Shown: positions 22,325-33,671, counted from the first letter of the stretch. The stretch: DNA of 64,000 bases from Zasmidium citrigriseum (GCA_002786025.1 NHNW01000002.1:1054001-1118000), one strand, 5' to 3'. Translations and numbers: made by a program. Notes: generated by a model from the letters alone, not told the origin.

Positions 22325-23760
22325 CGCATGCGGGAGACGGATATGTCGTGTCTCGCGTGGCCGTGGTCGCTGTCTCGGTCGGTCGGAGGTGTATTACGGG
22401 TGGTGTGATGTATTCGGATGGAGAAAAACGAGTGTCGGTAGCAGGTCGCAGTTGTGAAGGGAGAAGCGGGAGGAGACTTGGACGGATTCCAGATCTGGTC
22501 GCGCCCAGGCACGTGTGTTGGCTGATCGCTGAGTTGGTGTTAGCCCTGCAGCGACGAAAGCCAGTCCGGATCGCGTGTTCCAGGCCGGCGGGGATGGGTT
22601 CCAGAGAGCGGAGGATGAAAAGAACGACTGAGGTGAGTGAATGATGCCCGGCTCCTAGGACCTCGCCGCGGCGGTGGTGGTGAAGAGGGTGGTGTCGTCG
22701 TTGGGGGAACAGCAGGAATCTGTCTGCCCCCTTCGCGATGGAGCCGCGCACGGGCCCGCTTTGCCCAGCCAATCTCGGCAGCGGGAAGAGCCACCAGTCA
22801 CGATCGAACGAGCTCGTGTCTTTCACGCTTTGCTGCTGGCACTCGTGTTCTCTTGTTGGTTCCGTCGTTGATGAAGCCAGAGGCACGCTCTATTGCTGTC
22901 CAGTCCCAGGTTCGCGAGAAGAGGGATGTGGCTGGGCGCATCACCTGACCTCAATTATTGCATTGGAAGCGATACAACTGGAGACGGAGACGTCAGCAAG
23001 CCACGCAAAAGATCCCTGTGTCTCGTGAAACAGAGCACGCAACGACCGCAGCACAGCGTCTGCACCGATCCGAAACCGCCTTGCCTTGCCTTGCCTCGAA
23101 GCGTTGGAGCAGCAATCGAGCCTGCAAGATTTTCGCCGTGCAGACAGAAGAAAGAGGAGGTTGACCGTCGGTATCAAACAACAACGAACATCAAACGCAG
23201 CAACAGCTGTCAAAGTCGCAAGAATATTGCAAGTTTCACCCTGACAATCTTCTGATTGTCTCACAAGAGACATGCAAAACAAACACCTCTCCATCATCAC
23301 AGACTTCACAGATGACAGCAGTGTCATCATAAGCCAGCCCGTGCGTTATTGGCCATCACGGATCCATGTCGAGGGAGATGAGCGAAAACTATATCAAAGC
23401 TAAATCGGATATCATCTTCATGAAATAGGAAGCGCATCGATCTTTCAGGTAACTGAGCATCGTCATTTTGAATTCAATCTCATCAAGTCTTTCAATTTCT
23501 CTGCTGTCCTGCTGTTTGGCTTTGCCGCCACTAATCTCCCAAAGAGCAACAAAGAGACCAAGCTACAAGCCGATGCAAGCAAAAGTACAGAGTGGCAGGG
23601 CCAACGCCCAGACTTCCAGTGTCACAGCATGCAGCGTGGCACACATCGGGTGTACCTGCATCCCCAGCATCTCTCTCGCAACGCAGACATCCGTGCCGTC
23701 CGTCCGCCTGTCCAGCCATGCATGTGCAACCGCAATACGGAGACTTCACTCCATCTGCAA
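22325..23760. other. 1.4 kb intergenic region, no supported gene
   Basis: 5' flank of RAX2 and 3' flank of the next minus-strand gene. Open frames on both strands overlap one another, lack domains and look like chance. Confidence 0.45.
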
Positions 23761-25158
23761 TCACATGTGCGGGTTGTTCGTGTTCGGGTTGCGACCGGCG
23801 GCCTGGGACTTAGCCAAGGCCATGGCCTGCAGACGACGGATGTTCTCCTCTCCCAGACGAGCGCGGTTCTCCTCGTGCTCGATCGCGACACATTCGCACG
23901 GCAGCGCAAGCCCGTCCCAGATGACCTGACCGTTCTGCATGCGCTTGGTGATCTCGCCGATGGCCTGCTCCTGGCGGCGAGTGGCGCCGTTGTAGCAACG
24001 AAGTTTCTCGGCGTCGCTCAGGGGCTTCATCTTGCCCAGTTGGCCGGCGGAGAGGTGGTCGCGCAGCTTGCCTGGCAGAACGATCCACTTGGGGTCGTCG
24101 GGCTCGTGGAAGCCGTCCAGGCCCGGCATCCAGTTGCTGTGGACGTAGAAGCAGACCTGGCGAGGGCAGAGGTCCTTGTTGGCGAAGCTCTGGTCGCACT
24201 GGCGGTGGATGCACGGGACCTCGCGAAGGATGCACTCCGTGCTGAAGTGGAAAGATTAGTTTCTGTCTCAAAAGAACAGGAGGGTGTCAATTGATACGTA
24301 CCAGACCGAGGCCTCGTTGCAGCGGAGGCCGTGAGCGCGGCAATGGTCGCAGACGATGAAGCGCGATCGCTCCTTGATCGGATCCTTGGTGTCGTGGATG
24401 TGGGTGACCGACGATTGCGGGTGCTGGTGCTGGTCGTGGGTGGCAACATCGTTGCTCGTCGGGTTGACTCCACGCAAGATGCCCAACTCCGCGGCTCTAT
24501 CGCGTACACTACTCTTGAAGCCCTCGTCCACCTCAGGCAGATGTGGCAACTGAGATGGGGAGACCTTGCCAGAGTAGGGGTTGGTCACCATGCTGGTGGT
24601 GCTGACTTGACGATGATGTTGTGGGTGGTTGACCTCAGCTTTCTCGGGCGATGGGTCTCTGACGAGACCGTGGCCGAGGCCACGATAAGCACCCTCATTG
24701 TCTTTCTTGTGGAGCATGAGGGCGTTGTCTTGGGTGGGCAGCGGCGAGACCGACTTCTTGCCGACGTTGCTGCCGATGTTGCTGGCGACGTTACTGCCAA
24801 CGTTGCTGCCGTCGTTGGACTCATGCTTCTCGTGGATGTCGCTGGTGATGAAGGGGTAGGATCGCAGGTCGTACTTCTGGGGCGACTCTCGCTTCTGGGG
24901 TGACTCTCGACTCGTGGTGCTGCTCTGCACTGCTCTGTCGCCGTCGCCGGTGCCGCCGTCCCCTCCGTGCTTCTCGAGAAGCGCCGCCTGCGCCGTCTTG
25001 AGATACTTACATGCTTTGGTGATGTCCAATCCAATCTGCAAATCCTCCGGCTGTCTGCCAGCGCAGATCTTGAGCAAGTCGATGTTGTCGATGATGTTGA
25101 GGGCGTGGCGGATGCCGGCGCACTCGGTGCAATAGCATGCTGGCGTGTTGTCGGACAT
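23761..25158 (-). CDS. Protein with splice-completed Zn2Cys6-like cluster
   Basis: Exon 1 (24302-25158) and exon 2 (23761-24241) join over a 60-nt intron (GTACGT..CAG) to 445 aa. The join completes a motif C270-x2-C273-x6-C280-x5-C286-x2-C289-x6-C296 (VCDHCRAHGLRC, then ASVCTECILREVPC), the spacing of the fungal GAL4-type binuclear zinc cluster; C286 is itself split by the intron. Unlike most GAL4-type factors the cluster is mid-protein and the linker between C273 and C280 is only weakly basic. More cysteines follow (HRQCDQSFANKDLCPRQVC). The N-terminus has another CYCTEC pair. Between them lies a low-complexity Ser/Asn/Gly stretch (SNVGSNVASNIGSNVG). A nuclear regulator is plausible but unproven. 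Confidence 0.8.
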
Positions 25159-25543
25159 TGTGAATGAGGCGGGGTGAGGATGATGAGATGATGGTGTGTA
25201 TTAGTGTAGGGGTTGGATGTACAAGGGGTTGAAGGAGGAAGAATTTGGAAGAGGGGCAGTGGTTATGTAGTCGGCGGAGGTGAGGTTTGGCAGGCAGACA
25301 CGTAGGTGGTCTGTGTAGGTGAGGTTTCAAGGGTCCGTGCCTTCCTTTTTCGACAGATTTCTTTGAATGCCGTTTGCTACAGAGCAGAGCTCTGTTGCAG
25401 CGTTTGCATAGCTACAGGACGCAGTCGTAGCGCATAACTACATCAGGTTTCTCCATTGCTTGTGAGATGCGGACTTCAGAAGTCAGCTTTCACGCACCTT
25501 CCCAACAAACAGGGGTCTGACATGTGAATCTTGGCGCTAGCAT
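25159..25543. other. Intergenic upstream flank
   Basis: Promoter side of the Zn2Cys6-like gene; no gene seen. It leads directly into the 22-bp repeat array. Confidence 0.45.
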
Positions 25544-25738
25544 GGGAGAAGTAAAGCTAGGGGAGCGGAAAGGAGTAAAGCTAAGAGTTAGAAAGAGTGA
25601 AGCCAGAGGCTAAAAATAGTGAAGCTACAAGCTAGAATAAGTAAAGCTAGAAGTAAGAAAATGTAAAGGCAGCAAAGGGAAAAAGTGAAGCAAGCATAGA
25701 AACGAAGTAAGGACGGCAGAGGAGAGAAGTGAAGTGAA
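25544..25738. repeat. Degenerate 22-bp tandem repeat, array A (about nine units)
   Basis: Units end at 25560, 25584, 25606, 25628, 25650, 25672, 25694, 25716 and 25738. Every spacing after the second is exactly 22 bp. The shared core is AGTRAAGCNAG preceded by an A/G-rich half, for example GAGTTAGAAAGAGTGAAGCC and AAGCTAGAATAAGTAAAGCT. Units differ at many positions, yet the period is kept, so it is an old array. Just downstream (25757-25785) the reverse-complement core occurs (ACTTTACTTCG..TAGCTTCAC). A second array with the same period and core lies at 37571-37658. Confidence 0.8.
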
Positions 25739-25800
25739 GGTAGCCACGTCCAACTTTACTTCGCCGCTACGCTAGCTTCACCCGTTGCGATTACTTGTAC

Positions 25801-27760
25801 TTAATGTACTTCATCCTCATCCTTATCGGCCTCGGCCTCGGCCTCGGGATCCTCTGCAATTCCAGCCTCCTCGAACTCGTGGTTAGCCTGTAGAAGCTCC
25901 TGCTCTTCTACCGACCTCTGACCTGCCTCATCGCCGCCTTCAGCTTCTTTGGCATCGGTGGCCTCGGTGGCCTCGGTGGCAACGGTGGGATCGCTAGCAT
26001 CGGCCCGAGTCCGCTTCTCGTCATCAGCCGATGCCTTGTCATCGCTCGGCTCCTCCTCGACAATCATCTGATCATCACCCTGGCTTTCCCACAACGTCCA
26101 CCCACCCTCCTCAGCCTTTTCCTGCTCCTCTGCCTCCCTCTCCCACAGAGTCCATCCATTCTGGTCCTTCACCACCTGAACCCCCCGAAACTCGTTTCGG
26201 CCTAACTCCTTGTCCTCCTTAACGATCTTGTCTATAGTCGTCCGCATCACGCCCTTGTTCGTCTCGCCCCAGTAGTAGAACATCTCCGGCCACTCTTTCC
26301 ACATCTTGATCGCCGTTCTCAAAGCGACTCCTCCGCCGTGGTTCGTTGCCTCGTGCATGAGAAGCAGTTCGAAGTCGTAGTACGAGACAGTGCTGTAGAG
26401 CGTTCTGCTCTTCTCCAGGCATTTCTCGCAGACAAAGACACCGTGTGCGCTGAACATATGCCGCTTCCAGTCGTCTCGAGACTGGGCGGCGTAAGAGCAG
26501 TCGTAGTAGTCGGTCTTCCATGGGCAATTGTAGCGGATAATGGCCATGATCTCCTTGAGAGCGTCGGTGGATGAGCTATCGACGATGATGCCGAACTGTC
26601 GCAGATATTTGGCATACGCGGAGATAGGTTGTTTGGTACTCTCTTTCCCCTCTCTTATAATGCCAAACTCTTCGCTGAGCTCCTTCAACTCTGTCGTTTC
26701 CTTCTTCCTCAGGTCGTCAATGGAGAGGCTGCCTTTGACGTCCCTGGCATCGCAGCGGAATTTCATGGGGTATTTGGTGATGAGGACCAGAGGACCAGCG
26801 GTTCCGCACGTATAGCATCGGTCGTCATGTTGCACCAGCTTTCTGTCAGCACCACAGTAGATGCAAAAGCGATGGCCGCACGGCCACAAGATCCAATCCT
26901 CGGAGAACTCGCCACAGAGGTGACAGAGAGCCTGGACCTCTCGTCCCCACGAACTTGCTTCATCGAACTCGGCACGGGAGACGTAGACGTGATCAGGAGA
27001 GTGCTGTATGCGAAGCTGAGCAGCGTCGAGTTCTGCGCCTGTCATGTACTGTGGGTGGGTATCAGCATGAGAACAACATCGAAAAGCCTCCAGAGACCAT
27101 GCCACTCTCTCCGTGGGCATCACGAGACAAATGCCCCAAACAACGCCCGAACGGCATGGTCGAAACACTGGATAGCAGGGAACTTGAGATGCGCCCTGGG
27201 CTCCGCCTTCTTCCCCAGGCTCTTCTCCATTTGACACTTACATGGTACCTGACGTTCATACGAACTTCCTCATGCTCATAGTCCTCTACTTGCGGCAGGC
27301 GATCGAGTGCCAAATGCCACCGACGGCGCGAGATGGTGTAGCAATCAGTGCAAAAGCACTCAAGTGGCCTCTCAGGAAACTCGAAAGGCTGCGAGTACTT
27401 CTGCTGCTCATATGGATTGTTCGCATGCTTCTATTCGGTCAGTACTTGTGGGCGCATGTCAACGGGTAGACTTACCTTTGGGTCGCTGCTCTTCCCCTTG
27501 TCGTCCTTGGGCATCGGCTGGCCCGTCGTCAACCGCCGCGCAACGAACTCATGCTCTCCATCGCGCTGGTTCGCGAGCCAGGCCTCGTAGAGCTGGTGCG
27601 AAGCATCGCGAAGCCTCCGGTGGACAGTGGGCCGATGCTGGAAGCCGTCGACTTGGTTGAGTACGTGGCAGTACTCGCGCTGCAGCTCGAGACAGTCTTC
27701 GCAGACGCAATCGACGGGTAGTTCTTCTGCCAATCGGCGAGAAATGATGGTGCCGTCCAT
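25801..27760 (-). CDS. Zinc-rich protein with RING-like and C2H2-like motifs
   Basis: Three exons, 27476-27760, 27242-27430 and 25801-27048, give 573 aa. The first intron is 45 nt (27431-27475). The second, as drawn, is 27049-27241 (193 nt), unusually long here and possibly hiding a short exon. Cysteine motifs occur in order: VDCVCEDCLELQREYC (exon 1), ECFCTDCYTISRRRWH (exon 2), a RING-like block ALCHLCGEFSEDWILWPCGH with RFCIYC and RCYTCG following, and a C2H2-like stretch YDCSYAAQSRDDWKRHMFSA with CEKCLEK after it. The C-terminal ~110 residues are highly acidic with repeated TLWE and ATEATEATDA. The overall plan suggests an E3-like or zinc scaffold protein. I do not recognise a named family. 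Confidence 0.7.
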
Positions 27761-28463
27761 TTCGTGCGTGTCGAAGTTCGTGGAGCGCGCAATGTTTGCT
27801 CGGAGGAAAAGAAAGTGGCAGCGGGGTGTTGACCACAAGCAAACACTGCGTTGCTAGGTGGGAATGGGGGAGCAACACACTCCATCACCGTCGTTTCTGA
27901 TCCATCGCCGAAGGGGCCGAGGCCTGCATGGGGCCATGAGAAAACCTCAACAATGTCATCGTCTCAGAACCGGCTGTGGCCAGAATGAAAGGGCCTGTAT
28001 CTGGTCTTGAACTAGAAGGAGAAGGAAGGTCGAATGTGCCGATGGCCTATCCCCGCGGACTTGAGATGGACCCAGGGCACGCTTTGAGGGTTGCTCTCCC
28101 TTGATAAGGACTATGCGACGGGAATAGCTGTGCAGGGCGAGAAGCCTCCTCTTTACCAGGAGCAGATGGCATTGCATGGTCATCTCGCAGGGCAGATAGA
28201 TTAGGACCGGCACCTGAGTCTCAATCAGAGCCGTTTCTTCAAGTCCCCATGGCTCTGATGGATGCTTTGCGGTCACAGCCCTCATTCGTAGTTTGAAGAT
28301 AGAAAACAATCCAGAAAGAAGCTCTGCTTGAACTACACAGGGCTCAGCATTCACATTTAAGGTCTACTTACTTTTGACGCTGCTTCCGCCTGCAGAGGCA
28401 AGTATTCTAATTCATTTTTCCACCCCCGGCGGAAAGGCACTTCCATTCTCGCTTTCACATGGT
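27761..28463. other. 0.7 kb intergenic region, no supported gene
   Basis: Lies between the ARPC2 stop and the zinc-rich gene start. The longest minus-strand frame here (27956-28354) starts with GTG, not ATG, and has no recognisable similarity. Confidence 0.45.
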
Positions 28464-29574
28464 CTATGCCTGCACCCTGAATGTTCGTCCACTGGCCGTC
28501 TTCCTCTCCTTCTCCTCCGTCTCTGGCCGAGCTCTTCGCAGGACTGATAAGATGTTAGCAAGAAATCACAGCATTCAGAAAGGATAGACCAACCTTGAAG
28601 GAAATCTGCAGTCCTCTTTCGCATTCGGCTGTGAATATAGGCCTTGCTGGCCTTGATGTGGTAGTGGAAGTAGTCGCGGAAGGTCTGAATGTGCGAGATG
28701 ACCTCGTATCGGCGCTGTTGCGTGAGATGGCGTGGGAACAGGACTGCCATAGCGTTAGCACAGCATGCAGATGCAGAATCATCAGCTTGACCATACCGAA
28801 TGTGATGTATCCAATCTTGTCCTTTCCACTCTGCAAACCAGGAATGCCTTGAAGCTCAAGCGGAGGGTCATTGCGGAACATGACCTGCGGCGCATTCTGA
28901 ATAGCTCTCCGTCTCGCATCCACAAACTCCTGCAAGAACACCTTGCCGTATATCCTGTCCGTCTCGTCTGAGAATATCGTGCTGAAAATGACCGTTACTC
29001 GGTCATGAGAAGCCTTGACGTAGATAGCTTCCTGGTCTCGGTAATGTATCGCCCGCACCTCTCCACCTTCCCTCACACCCTGCGGCGCCGTCTCGCTCGT
29101 GTAATGGCTCGCCTGCTCTGCTAATGAAGTGTATTCATCGAACGCCTGCTCAAAAGGTGCTGCCATAGCATTGCGCTTCAGCAAGCTGATACGCCTAATC
29201 AAGTCATCCTTCTCTTCCTGCTCGGCTGGGAGGTTCTCGAGGTCGACTTGAACGGAGAAGTCGTAGCCTTGCTCGGGCGCGACGATATAAGGGCCGTATT
29301 CGCGTTGTAGGACAGCTTCGGCGCCATACTTTACGAGTTCTGGAAAGCACTTGACGGCGATTGAGATGAGGATCTGGGTCTTGGTGTTCGGGGTCGAGAT
29401 GTGGAAGGTGACATTGTCGAAGTCGGAGACCACTTGGTCTATCGTAGCAGGAGTTGATCTGAGCATATATCAGTGTCAGGCGACCAGTATGGAGCTTGGG
29501 TTGCCATACTCGGGCGAGAAGCGGTCCTTCAGCAGCGACTCAATGAGGACGTTCTGATAGTCGAGGAGCAACAT
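28464..29574 (-). CDS. ARC35: Arp2/3 complex subunit 2 (p34-Arc / ARPC2)
   Basis: Core structural subunit of the Arp2/3 actin-nucleating complex; contacts the mother filament. Four exons: 29510-29574 ([20 protein letters not shown]), 28797-29458, 28594-28743 and 28464-28543, with introns of 51, 53 and 50 nt (GTATGG, GTATGG and GTTGGT donors), give 318 aa, the usual family length. Diagnostic blocks: [32 protein letters not shown], the splice-made [36 protein letters not shown] helix region, and the C-terminus [20 protein letters not shown]. All four exons are needed for a complete protein and all joins keep frame. Confidence 0.95.
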
Positions 29575-29956
29575 GTCTGTGGGAGCGGCCTTCAGCCGTG
29601 AAAGCGATTGATTCGTTGCTTGGAAGGGGTGTTTGGCAGCTCAATTGGCTATTCAAATCAAGAAAGACTCTGGCCAGGCTCCTGCATTGAAGGTTGAGTG
29701 TAGGTGAGGTGGGATGTCATGCGGCTCTGCCGCGTGGAGTCTGAGACTTTGCAGACCCCCGCGGGCCGCCAAGCTAGCTCATTTTGGGCGATTGCGGGGG
29801 TCTGAGCCTGTCTCGCGACCGTGCCCAACATGATCACCCCATGCATCCTCCGGACAACTTCATCTGCTATTCCATCTCATTGATCGTACTCAGTGCTTGT
29901 CAAACAGCACAATGATCTCCTAATCCAACATTTGCCGGGAATGAGCCACTGACCAA
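29575..29956. other. Intergenic, no gene seen
   Basis: 5' flank of the ARPC2 gene. Nothing recognisable. Confidence 0.45.
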
Positions 29957-29963
29957 TATAAAA
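29957..29963 (+). promoter_or_regulatory. TATA-like box before the fragment at 29989
   Basis: TATAAAA, 25 bp upstream of the ATG of the plus-strand frame. This is close for a fungal promoter and may be incidental. Confidence 0.25.
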
Positions 29964-29988
29964 GAATACCTGCCCAGAATCGTCCTGT

Positions 29989-30411
29989 ATGGGTCATTGC
30001 ACCGCCCCTTCCAAGCGACACGCGAGAGCAATATCGTGGTCTTCGACTTACCCTCCTTCTTCCGCTGAGACTGGAAGGTCAGCTCTCTCCGAGGGAACAC
30101 GCATCTCAGAGGCCTTGAGTTGCCTGCTCGACTATTCGGCCGGCGCCGGCGAACTTGGGGATAGATGGACACATCTTCCAGTTGGACTGGAATACCAAGG
30201 GCACGATCTAACCAGCGACATCGAGAATCTCTTCATCTCCTTGGTTCTGCATTTGCAGAACGGCGAGCACGGTGATGCCGTATTCAATCTTTGCCGTCAA
30301 GGACCTCTTGCCCAAGGCCCGCGAACGCCCCGCCAAGTGCCCATCATCGCACCGCTCGTTTCCAAGCAACACACGCTGACCACGGTGGTCTTCGACACGA
30401 ATTTGCCATAA
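29989..30411 (+). pseudogene. Hypothetical frame related to the ORF at 33672-34493; probable gene remnant
   Basis: A 140-codon frame starting at ATG. Its middle, STYPPSSAETGRSALSEG, with a downstream LTSDIENLFISL, aligns with AYPPSSPQTGRLALSTRV and TTEEIETTFEEI of the minus-strand frame near 33.9 kb. The DNA also matches (CCTCCTTCTTCC, then ACTGGAAG and AGCTCTCTCC in both). The peptide that should precede the match (EYLPRIVLYG) lies in another frame just upstream, which points to a frameshift. No known domain. It is either a decayed paralogue or part of a gene I could not assemble. Confidence 0.35.
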
Positions 30412-31567
30412 CGACAAGCATGCGAGTCCAGCTTGATTAAATTGCCAAGCGATGGGCACCCATCGGATCGATTGACGAACGTGGCGCTGCTTTTTGAATA
30501 CTTCACTTCATGCTGCCCGGCAAACGCCCAAATAGGCAAGTGCCATACTCTATGTACAGTCCCTGCAGCTCAATGAGGCAAGATCTGAGCCCTGGTGACA
30601 GCGTCATGCATGAGTCGCTTATGATTGCAGACATGTTCATTGGCTGCGGAATAGGTCCAGGCGAAGAATGGAGACAAGAATGGAGTTCAGTTCATCCGGG
30701 TTTTGGTGGGCCAGGGAACGCTTGGGTCTACTTGACACGCCATGCAATTGGCATGTCGCCGCTCTTCACAATATACTTCTGCATGGCGAAGGCAGATGAG
30801 GTGTGCCCAGAGAGTCTCTGCATCTCCACCATGCCCGTCAATGCTTCTGAGCGCCAGCCAGGGACTGGTGGCTGACTTCAAGATGAGCGTTCGGAGATTT
30901 TTCGAGCTTGTAACCAAAACCTGAGAACACCTGCTAACGAAAGAGTAGGCATCATCAGATTCCGATGAGACTGTTCCAGGTTCCCCAGACTTCATGCCAA
31001 TCAAGCTCGATCCACTCGCACACTGTTCCTGAGAAGAGGCTAAATCGTATGTCGATCTCTCCGCGCCAAGTCACGCGAGGCGACGATCAGTAGCGATGTC
31101 ACTGCTCTGCCTGCCTGTTGCAGGAAGACACATCTGGGGAAAGTCTGGTCGTGCTGAACAGGTGGCCTATCAATCGTTCTCCGCTCCGCGCAAAACAGCT
31201 TGGCCTGTCCCAAAATGCCGTCAGTACCGGAGGCTGAACGAGGGTCTCCATACAGCCAAGAGACTACATTTCATACTCCTCACTCACCCTACCGCGAGTG
31301 CATGCCATGGCACGCTATGTAACGACAGTTTCGCCGTCTTTTGCGCAATTGCCGTTGTATCATCCTCGATGGCTGCGTCACTGACGGTGGACCCCAATAT
31401 GTGGCTTGATCGTTTGCCACGATGCTAATATGGAGAGTAAACTCAAGACCGGGTTCTCAAATACCGCTCTCAAAAGGAACATTGTGAAGAGTAGGATACA
31501 TAAAGCTGGATCGTTTCCTTCGATCGACAGTCTTTCACCCACACCTCTCTCTCAACACATCGTCGCC
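30412..31567. other. 1.2 kb intergenic region, no supported gene
   Basis: Upstream of the peroxygenase gene. Short frames (for example 30510-30875) have no recognisable features. Confidence 0.4.
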
Positions 31568-33025
31568 ATGAAATACTCTTCCACTCTTGCTAGCCTTCTG
31601 GCCCTGAGGGCATCTGCCTTCCCTTTCGTCCTCGATGAGGTCCAGAAGGAAGAGCCCGTCAAGCGACAATCTGGCGGTCTTCCGAACCCGTTGCCTCTGC
31701 CCGGCAGTGATGCAGCTAAGGCCTTGTCGGCATCACGCAAGAACTGCGGTCTCATCCCCTGCACCACGTTCGATGCCGCCGAGCAGTTCGTATCCACCTC
31801 AGGCGCCCACGCCTTCCGAGCACCTGGCGCAAACGACATTAGGTAAGAAGCGAAGGACAGAAGCCATGCTACTGTGTTTCAAAAATTTTCTGATACAGCG
31901 CAGAGGCCTTTGCCCCGGGTTAAACGCTGCCGCCAACCACGGCTACCTCAACCGTAATGGCGTACAGACGATTCCTGGAACCATCACGGGACTTTTCGAC
32001 GCATACGGAATGCAACTCGACTTGTCTGCTTTCCTCGCTGCATTCGCGGTGGTTTTCAACGGCGACCCCATCGCTGGAACCTGGTCCATTGGCGGCCCAC
32101 CACCACCAAACCTCATTTCTGGAGGACTCCTGGGTGCCGCACAAGGTATCTCATACTCGCACAACAACTACGAAGGTGATGTGTCCATTGGCAGGCCCGA
32201 TGTCTACCTTGCTGTATGTGAAACACTCTTTGAAAGTACTTCGACTCGACTGACCGGTATCCATAGCCCAACAACGACCCTAACTACCTCGACATCGAAC
32301 GTTTCACAAGTGCCTACAACTACCAGGCCTCTCCAGACCGCTATACTCTGGACAAGTTTGCCGAGAACTTTGAGATGAAGGTGCAGGAGTCGATTGATCA
32401 GAACCCATATTTCTTCAGCGCTCCATTTTCTGGGCTTGTTGCGCCTGCTGCGTACAACTTCGTCATCAACTTCATGAGCAACCGCACCGCCGAAGAACCC
32501 AACGGTTACCTTGATGGAAACCAGTTCAAGCAATTTTTCGCCATCACTGGTGAACCAGGTTCGTTTGAGTGGCACCCGGGCCAGGAGAGAATCCCAGAGA
32601 ACTGGTACAGGCGCCCGAACTCGAACCAATACAGCGCCGTCGATGTCTTCCTCGACCTTATTCCACAGTTCCTCGCATACCCATCCAGCTTCGTATTCGG
32701 CGGTAACACTGGAACAACCAACTCTTTCGTTGGTTTCGACTTTGGCGATTTGACCGGCGGTGCCTTCGACAACGCGCAAAGTCTTCTGGAGCCCGGTGCT
32801 TTGCAATGCTTCTTCGTCCAAGCTGCTTTGGCTGGCATCCCAGACTTCGCTGATGGCGGTCTTCTTGGCGCCGTTACCGGCATCGTCGATCAGTACATGA
32901 AGCCTTTGCTTGCTGATGCATCTTGCCCGGCCAACATGCAACTCAACATTGACTCATCCAAGTACCCTGGTGCTTCGTTCAAGCCAACTCCACCCGGCAA
33001 GAAGATGGCAAAGATGTTCCACTAG
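31568..33025 (+). CDS. Secreted heme-thiolate peroxygenase (chloroperoxidase/UPO family)
   Basis: Extracellular heme-thiolate enzyme that uses H2O2 to oxygenate or halogenate organic substrates. Exons 31568-31842, 31904-32213 and 32267-33025, introns 61 and 53 nt, give 447 aa. A signal peptide is clear (MKYSSTLASLLALRASAFP). The acceptor at 31903 is the one that keeps frame and yields RGLCPGLNAAANHGYLNRNG, the proximal-Cys loop; most members read PCP, here LCP. The distal motif EGDVSIGR matches the E-G-D-x-S-x-x-R signature of unspecific peroxygenases more than the EHD of chloroperoxidase. A possible KR processing site (PVKRQSGG) follows the signal. The gene sits alone in a gene-poor stretch between two related remnants. 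Confidence 0.9.
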
Positions 33026-33278
33026 ATATGCAATGGCACGGGAATGAATGGAGTTGGAGGAGATTTTGCTCCTGAAAGCTTGCAGGATATGATAATGTTG
33101 TAGTTATATGAGATGTCATGAGTAGCATGAGAAATGACAAGAGCATGTCTGAAGCATGTCAATCAATGTAAATCACGATCGACCTCATGAATTGTTTCCG
33201 ACAGCTCAGTGAGAGTATGTTCCCTGACCCAAGTTGGTGGTATTTCATGAACTCGGAGAAGTATTGCGGCAGGTTGAT

Positions 33279-33638
33279 CTAGGTCGTAATACCGAGCATT
33301 CGTCGGTACTCCACCATGTGCCATACGCTTAGTGGCGGATGTCCTAGCAGATGGCGGCGTGTCGCCATTTCATTGAGACCAAGTAGCGATTTTCCTACCT
33401 CCTTCCCACTGAAGTCTTTCTTGCGCAACGAGATTCCGAACCAGGCCATTGTCTGTTGCAAACCTCCTAGGCCAAGACGATCGCATGCCCTCCTGAAAAG
33501 ACATATCACACGATAGCTGAGCCCCTCGTTGATATCCTCCTTCATCCATACACAGATATCACGGTCGTGAAGTGCCATGTACAACGCTTTCGCAAGAGGG
33601 CTCTCGAGTAGTTCGTCGCGAAGACCCTTTACAGGCAT
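33279..33638 (-). CDS. Hypothetical short ORF
   Basis: 119 codons from the ATG at 33638 (MPVKGLRDELLESPLAKALY) to the stop at 33279; the longer frame begins at TTG. It follows the next minus-strand frame directly and could be its 3' exon, but no GT-AG pair joins the two in frame. It is moderately basic and Leu-rich with no known domain. I cannot say whether it is expressed. Confidence 0.3.
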   Translation of the reverse strand: MPVKGLRDELLESPLAKALYMALHDRDICVWMKEDINEGLSYRVICLFRRACDRLGLGGLQQTMAWFGISLRKKDFSGKEVGKSLLGLNEMATRRHLLGHPPLSVWHMVEYRRMLGITT

Positions 33639-33671
33639 GTCTGAGCGGAGCGGGAAGACATTAAGCAATGG

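Noticed and set aside
27085..27155. Box C/D snoRNA in the 193-nt interval of the zinc-rich gene (GTGATGC .. CTGA)
   Set aside because: The C box is imperfect, there is no terminal stem, and the same bases may be coding.
27956..28354. 132-codon minus-strand frame as a gene
   Set aside because: Starts with GTG, has no domain and lies between two well-defined genes.
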